From contig CAUJJQ010000076.1 of assembly GCA_963205285.1 (NCBI GenBank), forward strand, positions 1 to 21,639: DNA of 21,639 nucleotides, in the 5' to 3' direction. Within the stretch, counting starts at the first letter, position 1. Every line of letters starts with the position of its first letter. The notes under the pieces were generated by a model. The model was given only the letters and a program-made list of their open reading frames with translations. It was not told the DNA's origin and did no database searches. The position numbers and the translations under genes are program-made. The DNA is from Pseudomonadota bacterium (GTDB taxonomy: Bacteria > Pseudomonadota > Alphaproteobacteria > Sphingomonadales > Sphingomonadaceae). Of the stretch, positions 1 through 5,944 are shown piece after piece.

Positions 1-545
1 TGACCGACGGGCCGCGCGGCAATGGCATAGACGAAGGGGTGGCCATCGCCCGGCGGCTGGCGGCGGCGGGCGCGCATATGGCGGTGCTGTCGAACGGGCT
101 GAATGTCGAATCCATTTCCGCCATGTTCGGGTCGAACCTGCCCAAAAGCAGCGCCAAGCCCCCCAACCCGATTATCGGGCTGGGCATGTGGGTGCAGTCG
201 CTGAGCGAGCCAAAGAACGTCACCTTCCACGAAAATTATCTGCGCGATCTGGCGTTGCAGGTGCGCGGCGCGACCGACATGCCGCTCGCCTATATCGGCG
301 GGGTGCAGTCGCGCCACGGCATTGAACAGGCGATGCGCGACGGGTTTGACGCTGTCGCGCTGGGCCGTGCGCTGGTTTATGATGCCAATTTCGTGCGCGA
401 TTTACAGACAGGTAGCATCGAAAAATCCCTGTGCAACGCGTGCAACCGCTGCGTCACGATGATGTATTATCCGCAAGGGACAAGCTGCGTCCTCACCCGC
501 AATGCAGTGGACGCCGCACTCAACACGCAAAGGGCAAGCGCATGA
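1..545 (+). CDS. NADH:flavin oxidoreductase, old yellow enzyme family (C-terminal part)
   Basis: This is the 3' end of a gene that begins before the window; the frame is open from base 3. The protein would be an FMN-dependent TIM-barrel ene-reductase/NADH oxidase that reduces activated C=C bonds. The visible part starts with a family-typical TDGPRGNGIDEGVAIARRL stretch. It later has YIGGVQSRHGIEQAMRDG and VALGRALV, which form the FMN-phosphate-binding strands of the barrel. Near the end is a four-cysteine cluster, CNACNRC, then 11 residues, then C. It resembles the [4Fe-4S] motif of trimethylamine dehydrogenase and 2,4-dienoyl-CoA reductase, but here there is no second flavin domain after it. 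The stop overlaps the next start (ATGA at 542-545), so the gene is translationally coupled to the following SDR. Substrate unknown. Confidence 0.85.
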   Translation, partial: TDGPRGNGIDEGVAIARRLAAAGAHMAVLSNGLNVESISAMFGSNLPKSSAKPPNPIIGLGMWVQSLSEPKNVTFHENYLRDLALQVRGATDMPLAYIGGVQSRHGIEQAMRDGFDAVALGRALVYDANFVRDLQTGSIEKSLCNACNRCVTMMYYPQGTSCVLTRNAVDAALNTQRASA

Positions 546-1315
546 AATGGCAGTTTGAAGGGCAGGTCGCGCTCATCACCGGGGGCAGCGACGGCATCGG
601 GCGGGCGACGGCGGAATTGCTCGCCGCCCATGGCGCGCATGTCGTCGTCTGCGCGCGCGGGGCGGAGAAATTGGCCGCGACCCAAGCGGCGATACAGGGC
701 GCGGGCGGGTCGGTTGAAACCCATATCCTCGACGTTGCGGATGCCGATGCCTTTGCCGCGCTGGTCGCCGATGTGGCGGCGCGGCACGGGCGGCTCGACA
801 TGATGGTGAACAACGCCATGTCGGTCCATTATGCGCCGATTGAGAAATTGAAACTCAGCCATTGGCAAAAGGATTTTGCGGTCAATGCCGAAGCGGTATT
901 CACCGGCACCAAGGCGGCGATGGCGGTGATGAAGCCGCAAGGGCGCGGCTCCATCGTCAACATCGCATCGACCACCGCGATCCGCGCTGCCCCCTATATG
1001 TCGAGCTATTCGGCGTCCAAGGCAGCGTTAATCCAGTTCAGCGCGGTCGCGGCGATGGAATGTGCGTCCCATGGCGTGCGGGTCAATGCGGTGGTGCCCG
1101 GACAGGTGCAGACCAGCGGCAATGAAGATTTTGCGGCCAAAGCACCCGATATTGCGGCGCGCACGACGGGTGCCATTCCCATGCTGCGCGGCGGCGAACC
1201 CGCCGAACTGGCGGCGGCCATCGCCTTTCTGCTGTCCGATGCGGCAAGCTATATCACCGGCATTGCCCTGCCGGTTGATGGCGGCAAAGCGGCGCAACTT
1301 TACCTGCCGGGATGA
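542..1315 (+). CDS. Short-chain dehydrogenase/reductase (SDR), classical type
   Basis: This is a 257-residue NAD(P)-dependent alcohol dehydrogenase/ketoreductase of the usual classical SDR length. The nucleotide-binding motif TGGSDGIG lies at residues 13-20. NNAM is at 90-93 in place of the common NNAG. The catalytic residues are visible as N115, S143, Y156 and K160 (YSASK). An arginine after the second strand (CAR, R39) favours NADP(H); this is inference. The ATG at 542 is chosen over longer in-frame starts because it begins the family N-terminus and overlaps the previous stop as ATGA. The gene in turn overlaps the next one by ATGA at 1312-1315, so three redox genes form one coupled operon. 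It probably oxidises a hydroxyl or reduces a ketone on the compound handled by the flanking flavoenzymes. Confidence 0.9.
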   Translation: MKWQFEGQVALITGGSDGIGRATAELLAAHGAHVVVCARGAEKLAATQAAIQGAGGSVETHILDVADADAFAALVADVAARHGRLDMMVNNAMSVHYAPIEKLKLSHWQKDFAVNAEAVFTGTKAAMAVMKPQGRGSIVNIASTTAIRAAPYMSSYSASKAALIQFSAVAAMECASHGVRVNAVVPGQVQTSGNEDFAAKAPDIAARTTGAIPMLRGGEPAELAAAIAFLLSDAASYITGIALPVDGGKAAQLYLPG

Positions 1316-3003
1316 ACGACATGAGCCAGGCTTGGGATAAAGAGGTTGATTTGCTGGTCGTCGGGTCGGGCGCGGGCGGGATGGCGAGCGCGCTTTACGC
1401 CGCCGATGCCGGGGCGGATGTGCTGATCATCGAAAAGGAAGCCCTGTGGGGCGGCACGTCGGCGACATCGGGCGCGGGCATCTGGATCCCCGCCAGCGAT
1501 CAGGCGCACGACGCAGGCTTTACCGATAATGTCGATGATGCCTTCACCTATGTGCGCGGCCTTTCGGCCGACAATGTGCCCGACACGCAAATCCGTGCCT
1601 ATGTCGAAAATGCGCATCGCATGCTGCGCTGGCTGACCGAAAAGACGCCAATAACCTACTGCGCCTTTCCCTACCCCGATTATCATGCCGAAAACCACGG
1701 CGGCAGCCCGACGGGATATCGCACCCATATGCCGCTGCCGATCGACGGGCGGGCATTGGGCGATGATGTTGCCACATTGCGCTTTGCATCGCCCGCCGCC
1801 TGTCTGTTCGGATATTTGAACTGGCATTTCGACGAAACCTATATCCTCCTCTTCCGTGCCAAGGGTTGGCAATGGCATTTGGCGAAAAGCTGGCTCAAAT
1901 ATTGGTTCGACCTGCCGTTCCGGTTGAAATCACGCAAGGACAGGCGGCTGACGCTGGGCAATGCGCTCGCCGGGGGGCTGCGCATGGCGCTCAACGCCAA
2001 AAATGTGCCGCTGTGGCTCGACAGCCCGATGGAAAGCCTGATCAGCGAAGATGGGCAGGTGACCGGCGCGGTGGTGCGCCATGGCCGGCAAATGCTGCGC
2101 ATCAAGGCGCGCAAAGGCGTGGTGCTGGCGGCGGGCGGTTTTGACAAAAATGCCGCGATGCGCGCGCAATATGCGCCGCTTTACCCCACGGCGCTATATT
2201 CGGGGGGCACCGGCGGCAATATGGGCGATGCCATCAACGCCGGGGCCGAACAGGGCGCGGCGCTGCGCAATATGCAATCAGCATGGGCCGCGCCCGTTTT
2301 TTACGTCCCCGGCGAAGATCGCGGGCGGCTGTGCACCATCGAACGCGCGCTGCCCGGCTCCCTCATCGTCCATCAGGGGGGCGCGCGTTATTTGAATGAG
2401 GCTGCATCCTACCACATTGTTGGGCAGCAGATGGCGCGCCGCGCCGCCGAATATGGCGATGCCAGCCCAAGCTGGTTCATCTTTGACCATGTCTATCGCC
2501 ATAAATATCCGGTCGGGCCATTATTGCCGCTGATCCCCGATGCGCTGCAATCCAAGGGGGTGCGGCAGATATTGAAAAAGGGGCGCAGCATTGCCGACCT
2601 CGCCAAAAAAATCGGCGTGGATGCAGCGGTGTTGGAGGGGACGATTGCCCGATATAATGCGCATGCGGCGGCGGGCGAGGACCCTGATTTTGCGCGCGGC
2701 GATGCCGCTTATGACAAAATGTATGGCGACCCCAGCGCTACCCCCAACCCCTGTTTGCGCCCGCTGAGCCAAGGGCCATTTTACGCCATGCCGATCTATC
2801 CCGGCGACATTGGCACCAATGGCGGGCTGGTGACCAGCGGCGATGCTGAGGTGTTGCGCGCCGATGGCAGCGCCATCCCCGGCCTCTACGCCATCGGCAA
2901 TTGCGCGGCATCGGCAATGGGCGAAAGCTACCCCGGCGCGGGGGTCACCATCGGCCCGGCGCTGACATTCGGCTATCTGGCGGCAAAGCACGCGATGGGG
3001 TGA
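1312..3003 (+). CDS. FAD-dependent 3-ketosteroid-delta1-dehydrogenase-like oxidoreductase
   Basis: This 563-residue flavoprotein belongs to the fumarate reductase/KstD family, which inserts C=C bonds next to a ketone in steroid-like substrates. The FAD-binding Rossmann motif GSGAGG is at residues 18-23, with the ribose-binding acid at E41. GGTSATSGAGIWIP (47-60) is family-typical. The C-terminal SYPGAGVTIGPAL places Y540 and G544 with the same spacing as the catalytic Tyr487/Gly491 pair of Rhodococcus KstD1. The length fits KstD enzymes (about 510-570 residues). The start ATG overlaps the SDR stop, so it is the last gene of the coupled operon. It could also be a delta4-5alpha-dehydrogenase or an enzyme acting on another alicyclic ketone. 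The family is secure; the substrate is inferred. Confidence 0.85.
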   Translation: MNDMSQAWDKEVDLLVVGSGAGGMASALYAADAGADVLIIEKEALWGGTSATSGAGIWIPASDQAHDAGFTDNVDDAFTYVRGLSADNVPDTQIRAYVENAHRMLRWLTEKTPITYCAFPYPDYHAENHGGSPTGYRTHMPLPIDGRALGDDVATLRFASPAACLFGYLNWHFDETYILLFRAKGWQWHLAKSWLKYWFDLPFRLKSRKDRRLTLGNALAGGLRMALNAKNVPLWLDSPMESLISEDGQVTGAVVRHGRQMLRIKARKGVVLAAGGFDKNAAMRAQYAPLYPTALYSGGTGGNMGDAINAGAEQGAALRNMQSAWAAPVFYVPGEDRGRLCTIERALPGSLIVHQGGARYLNEAASYHIVGQQMARRAAEYGDASPSWFIFDHVYRHKYPVGPLLPLIPDALQSKGVRQILKKGRSIADLAKKIGVDAAVLEGTIARYNAHAAAGEDPDFARGDAAYDKMYGDPSATPNPCLRPLSQGPFYAMPIYPGDIGTNGGLVTSGDAEVLRADGSAIPGLYAIGNCAASAMGESYPGAGVTIGPALTFGYLAAKHAMG

Positions 3004-3015
3004 GGGGGGGGCGCA

Positions 3016-3067
3016 ATTCCTCCCCGTCACGGGGAGGGGGACTGCCGCGCAGCGGTGGTGGAGGGGT
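3016..3067 (+). repeat. Intergenic repeat unit A, copy 1
   Basis: This 52-base element recurs as a near-perfect reverse complement at 5883-5934. It contains a hairpin with 8-base arms CTCCCCGT/ACGGGGAG. A second hairpin pairs ACTGC with GCGGT, using a G-U wobble in the + strand RNA; copy 2 has the fully paired ACCGC. The element lies between the convergent ends of the flavoprotein gene and the phosphatase gene and reads in the same direction as the flavoprotein gene. No T-run follows the hairpins, so it is not a standard intrinsic terminator, though it may act as an mRNA 3' end. It resembles REP-like elements that I recall from sphingomonad genomes. Confidence 0.8.
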
Positions 3068-3080
3068 TTCCGGATTCGCT

Positions 3081-3107
3081 CGTGTCTCGACTTCGCTCGA
3101 CACGAAC
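3081..3107 (+). repeat. Intergenic repeat unit B, copy 1
   Basis: This 27-base element, with outer arms GTGTC/GACAC, recurs with one mismatch as its reverse complement at 5786-5812. Some similarity continues past its end (GTTAGG at 3111-3116 against CCTAAC at 5778-5783). It follows unit A by 13 bases and ends 21 bases before the convergent phosphatase stop. Units A and B therefore appear to form one composite element. Confidence 0.8.
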
Positions 3108-3128
3108 GGGGTTAGGCGTCCTCCCCCA

Positions 3129-4031
3129 TCAATCCACCTGCGTATATTTGGCAATCAGCGCCGCGCGCATCGCAGGCGTCACCCCCAACGCCTGTTCAAG
3201 ATAGCCATCTACGCTGCCATAGCGTTCGATAATCGCGTCGAGCGCGGCGTTCAAATAGCTGGCATCAACGCCCGTCAGCGCGCTGAGCACTTCGGGCGGG
3301 ATATTGTGCAGCATCGCATTGGCGCCATTATTGGTCGGCGTCGGGCGATAATATTGGTTGGAGAGCAGATAATCCGCCAGCACCGTTTCACGCGGGACAT
3401 GGAGCGCGAGGAGGAACAACGCCGCCCCCAGCCCGGTGCGGTCCTTCCCCGCCGAACAATTCATCACCAGCGCGCCGTCGGTGCGCGCCAGATCGGCAAA
3501 AAGCGTGCGGTAATTGTCCACCATGTTGAACGGCAATTGCCGGTACATTTGCGCAGTGACCGCGCGCGCGCGTTCCGGCGTAACCGGGCCAGCGCCTGCA
3601 CCCGTCCTCGCCCCTGCCCCTACCCCAAGCGCGGTCAGAAATTCCCGCATGTCGAGCACATAGTCGCGTGCAAAAACCTCCGGCGCTTCATCGCCCGTCC
3701 AGGCAAAGGGTTCGGCGGTGCGTTCGCTGGTCGAACGATAATCATGCACCGATGTGATGCCAAGCCGTCGCAGCGTTGCAATATCGTGCAGCGTCAGGCG
3801 CGCCATCGAACCCGAACGAAATACACGGCCCCAGATGACATGGCGGCCATCGCTCGTCGCATAACCGCCCAGATCGCGGAAATTGACCCCGCCTTCGAGC
3901 GGGATGGCGCGCGGGTGCGCGGTATCGGTGGCGGGCGCAGCGGATGCGGGCGGCGCAGTTGCAACGCTGGTCGGCGCACAGGCGACCAGCGCCAAAGCAC
4001 CAAGGCTGGTGAGGCAGAGGCGGTGCAGCAT
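3129..4031 (-). CDS. Tyrosine-protein phosphatase lipoprotein (Y_phosphatase3-like)
   Basis: This 300-residue protein begins with a lipoprotein signal: a hydrophobic stretch ending LALVAC, with C18 as the predicted lipidated residue. It should therefore be anchored in the cell envelope facing the periplasm. A proline/alanine-rich linker follows. The catalytic domain starts at NFRDLGGY (residues 50-57), the entry motif of the tyrosine/serine phosphatase family that includes mycobacterial PtpB. The P-loop is NCSAGKDRTG, giving the CX5R signature with C192 and R198; an asparagine replaces the usual histidine before the cysteine. The gene sits 11 bases after the SnoaL-like gene, and its Shine-Dalgarno (GGGAG) lies just after that gene's stop, so the two form an operon. 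Its target (phosphotyrosine, phosphoinositide or another phosphoester) cannot be deduced. The context suggests a role in the catabolic locus, but this is weak. Confidence 0.85.
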   Translation of the reverse strand: MLHRLCLTSLGALALVACAPTSVATAPPASAAPATDTAHPRAIPLEGGVNFRDLGGYATSDGRHVIWGRVFRSGSMARLTLHDIATLRRLGITSVHDYRSTSERTAEPFAWTGDEAPEVFARDYVLDMREFLTALGVGAGARTGAGAGPVTPERARAVTAQMYRQLPFNMVDNYRTLFADLARTDGALVMNCSAGKDRTGLGAALFLLALHVPRETVLADYLLSNQYYRPTPTNNGANAMLHNIPPEVLSALTGVDASYLNAALDAIIERYGSVDGYLEQALGVTPAMRAALIAKYTQVD

Positions 4032-4042
4032 GATTTGCTCCC

Positions 4043-4687
4043 TTAATCGGCGCGGACTTTTACGCGCGGGGCAGCACTGCCACGGCGCATGAAGTCCAAA
4101 AATCCATCGATCGGCGCGGGTTCCGGCACCGGCGAACCATCATCCCCATCGCGCGCCCAAAATTCCGCAAAACTGGGGAAAAGCTTGTGAAAATTACCCT
4201 CCGCCCAGTCGCTACCGGGCCAGCGCATCTTATTATCACCCACAGGCGGCGCGTTCAAATCGGTCGCATACCAATATAGCGGCAGGCGGCGGTCAAAATA
4301 CCAACGGCCATCGATGCGCCGGTAATTATCCGCATATAGCATCTGCATAATCACCCATTCGCCGCCGCGCGCATGTCCGGCAACCGGGGTTTCATGTTCA
4401 TTTTTGGAATAGACAATGCCCTGCGCATGGTCGGCATCGATAAATTCGATGATATGCCCGCCGATATGGTGCGAGGTGCCGGTAAAGGGCGCACGCAAAG
4501 TCTGGTCCATATAGGCACGCAGCGCCGCGCGCCCGCTCGCCCCCTTGCCCACGCGCACATCATCGGGGAATAATTGGACCATCGCATTCATGTCGCGCAT
4601 GTCGAGCGCGAGCGCATATTTGGCGGGCAATTGGCGGATAGCGTCGAGCGATTCGAGCCGGTCGATCCGCGATTCCATATCGGTCAT
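4043..4687 (-). CDS. SnoaL-like (NTF2-fold) protein
   Basis: This 214-residue protein has the N-terminal pattern of SnoaL_4-type NTF2-fold domains: a helix ending RLESLDAIRQLPAKYALALD, then the core ending GTSHHIGGHIIEFIDADHA, then the strand pairs WVIMQMLYADNYRRIDGRW. The family includes polyketide cyclases, steroid isomerases, dehydratases and ring-hydroxylating dioxygenase beta subunits. It is common in sphingomonad steroid and aromatic catabolic clusters. About 60 residues after the core domain (PVGDNKMRWPG onward) form a tail also seen in the long SnoaL-like proteins. The start is supported by a strong GGAGGAAA ribosome site 4 bases upstream. It is first in a two-gene operon with the phosphatase. 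It may be an isomerase or a hydratase/dehydratase; activity unproven. Confidence 0.8.
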   Translation of the reverse strand: MTDMESRIDRLESLDAIRQLPAKYALALDMRDMNAMVQLFPDDVRVGKGASGRAALRAYMDQTLRAPFTGTSHHIGGHIIEFIDADHAQGIVYSKNEHETPVAGHARGGEWVIMQMLYADNYRRIDGRWYFDRRLPLYWYATDLNAPPVGDNKMRWPGSDWAEGNFHKLFPSFAEFWARDGDDGSPVPEPAPIDGFLDFMRRGSAAPRVKVRAD

Positions 4688-4732
4688 ATATTTCCTCCGC
4701 GCCGGTTATCCCCGATATTCATAACGCAATCA

Positions 4733-4757
4733 ATGGATTTATGCCTTGCTAATCCAT
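4733..4757. promoter_or_regulatory. Inverted repeat in divergent promoter region, possible operator
   Basis: The arms ATGGATT (4733-4739) and AATCCAT (4751-4757) are a perfect 7-base inverted repeat with an 11-base spacer. The site lies in the 117-base gap between the divergent SnoaL-like and SDR genes, where a regulator could control both. A weak sigma70-like pair, TTGCTA at 4746 and AATCAT at 4769 with a 17-base spacer, overlaps it on the + strand. No regulator gene is present in the window. The operator role is inference. Confidence 0.35.
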
Positions 4758-4804
4758 GAAATGCGTAGAATCATGGGGGAATATTTTGCGATAGGGAGTG
4801 GAAA

Positions 4805-5551
4805 ATGCGATTCAGTGGCAAGCGGGTCATCGTCACCGGTGCGGCATCGGGCATCGGGCGGGCGAGTGCGCTCCTCTTTGCGGCAGAGGGCGCGCGGGTG
4901 ATGGCCGCCGACCGTGATGCAGAGGGGCTGGCGGCGACGCGCGACATGGCGGCCGCGCCCGTCGACACCATCGCCTTTGACATTTGCGATGTCGCGGCCT
5001 GTCAGTCGCTGGTGGCAAGCGCGGCCAAGGGTGCGGGCATCGACATATTGTGCAATATCGCCGGGATACTCGACTGGGGGGAGACGGCGGATTTTGATGA
5101 AGCACGCTTTGCCCGCGTGCTCGCGGTCAATCTGACCGGCACCTATGCCATGTGTCGTGCCACCCTCCCCTACCTTGTTGAAAGTGGCGGCAATATCGTC
5201 AACATCGCATCGACCGCCGGGTTACAGGGCGTGCCCTATACCGTCGCCTATGCCGCATCGAAACATGGCGTCATCGGCCTTACCAAGAGCATCGCGGTCG
5301 AATATGCGTCGCGCGGCGTGCGGGTGAATGCGGTCTGCCCCGGCCATGTCAACACCCCGATGGCGAGCAGCCCGCCACCCAAGGGTAGCGAGATTGACTG
5401 GGCGCTGATGATGCGCAACGCCCCCAAATTGACCGACGGTATTTGTGCGCCAGAGGATATTGCCGGCATGGTCGCCTTTCTGGCGTCGGACAGCGCGCGC
5501 AAGGTGAGCGGCGCTGCCTTTACCATCGATGGCGGCCAATTGGCCGGTTGA
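4805..5551 (+). CDS. Short-chain dehydrogenase/reductase (SDR), NAD-type
   Basis: This 248-residue classical SDR has TGAASGIG at residues 11-18, an aspartate at D36 after the second strand (prefers NAD), N109, S136, Y149 and K153 (YAASK), and a C-terminal FTIDGGQLAG typical of the family. NIAG (84-87) replaces the usual NNAG. The start follows a good ribosome site (AGGGAG, 7 bases before the ATG). The gene is divergent from the SnoaL-like gene and shares its promoter region. Downstream, only 32 bases separate its stop from the remnant of a dioxygenase gene. It probably acts as a hydroxyl dehydrogenase in the same catabolic locus. Substrate unknown. Confidence 0.9.
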   Translation: MRFSGKRVIVTGAASGIGRASALLFAAEGARVMAADRDAEGLAATRDMAAAPVDTIAFDICDVAACQSLVASAAKGAGIDILCNIAGILDWGETADFDEARFARVLAVNLTGTYAMCRATLPYLVESGGNIVNIASTAGLQGVPYTVAYAASKHGVIGLTKSIAVEYASRGVRVNAVCPGHVNTPMASSPPPKGSEIDWALMMRNAPKLTDGICAPEDIAGMVAFLASDSARKVSGAAFTIDGGQLAG

Positions 5552-5583
5552 GGCGGACAATATGCCCAACATCGAAACGCCCG

Positions 5584-5757
5584 ATGTCCGACCAGGTGCG
5601 AAGCGCGGAGGAAAGGTTCCATTGCCGCCTGACATGGCAGCAAGGGACGGCAGCGCTGTGGGACAATCGTTCAACATGGCATTATGCGGCGAATGATTAC
5701 GCCGGCCAGCGCCGCTTGATGCAACGCATCACTATCGACGGTGCGCCTGTGGCGTGA
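5584..5757 (+). pseudogene. TauD/TfdA-family dioxygenase, C-terminal remnant
   Basis: The 57 residues from the ATG at 5584 look like the very end of an alpha-ketoglutarate-dependent TauD/TfdA dioxygenase. FHCRLTWQQGTAALWDNRST matches the family stretch ending WDNR, and the following WHYAANDYAGQRRLMQRITI carries the histidine that is the third iron ligand and the arginines that bind 2-oxoglutarate. Complete family members are about 280-300 residues, so roughly four fifths of the protein is missing. That includes the HxD half of the iron site, and no upstream frame contains it: the SDR gene ends only 32 bases before. The stub cannot be an active enzyme. The likely origin is a deletion joining the SDR gene to the end of a dioxygenase gene. 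The frame is still open, which suggests a recent event or chance. Confidence 0.75.
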
Positions 5758-5785
5758 TGGGGGGCGTAGCCTGTTTCCCTAACCT

Positions 5786-5812
5786 GTTCGTGTCGAGCGC
5801 AGTCGAGACACG
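5786..5812 (-). repeat. Intergenic repeat unit B, copy 2
   Basis: This is the reverse complement of the 27-base unit at 3081-3107 with one central difference (GAGCGCAG here against GAGCGAAG). It lies in the 187-base convergent gap between the dioxygenase remnant and comM. Read along the comM transcript it follows unit A, as in copy 1, but the A-B spacing is 70 bases instead of 13. Confidence 0.8.
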
Positions 5813-5882
5813 GAAGGGTATGTAGCTACGCAACGTCTTGGCGGCGTGTTTGAGCTTGAGGCGTCTTGGCACGAACCTGACC

Positions 5883-5934
5883 ACCCCTCCACCACCGCTT
5901 CGCGGCGGTCCCCCTCCCCGTAACGGGGAGGAAT
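5883..5934 (-). repeat. Intergenic repeat unit A, copy 2
   Basis: This is a 52-base reverse-complement match to 3016-3067. The CTCCCCGT/ACGGGGAG hairpin is intact, and the second hairpin is fully paired (ACCGC/GCGGT). It begins 11 bases past the comM stop and reads in the comM direction, just as copy 1 reads in the direction of the flavoprotein gene. The rest of the 5758-5944 gap shows no gene. Confidence 0.8.
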
Positions 5935-5944
5935 GGATGCCCCC

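Noticed and set aside
3018..3040. Hairpin CTCCCCGT/ACGGGGAG as an intrinsic terminator
   Set aside because: No run of T follows on either strand. It is better described as part of a repeated element.
2901..4046. Long + strand open frame opposite the phosphatase gene
   Set aside because: It is an antisense shadow caused by high GC. The product is R/H/G-rich without motifs, while the - strand frame has a lipobox and CX5R loop.
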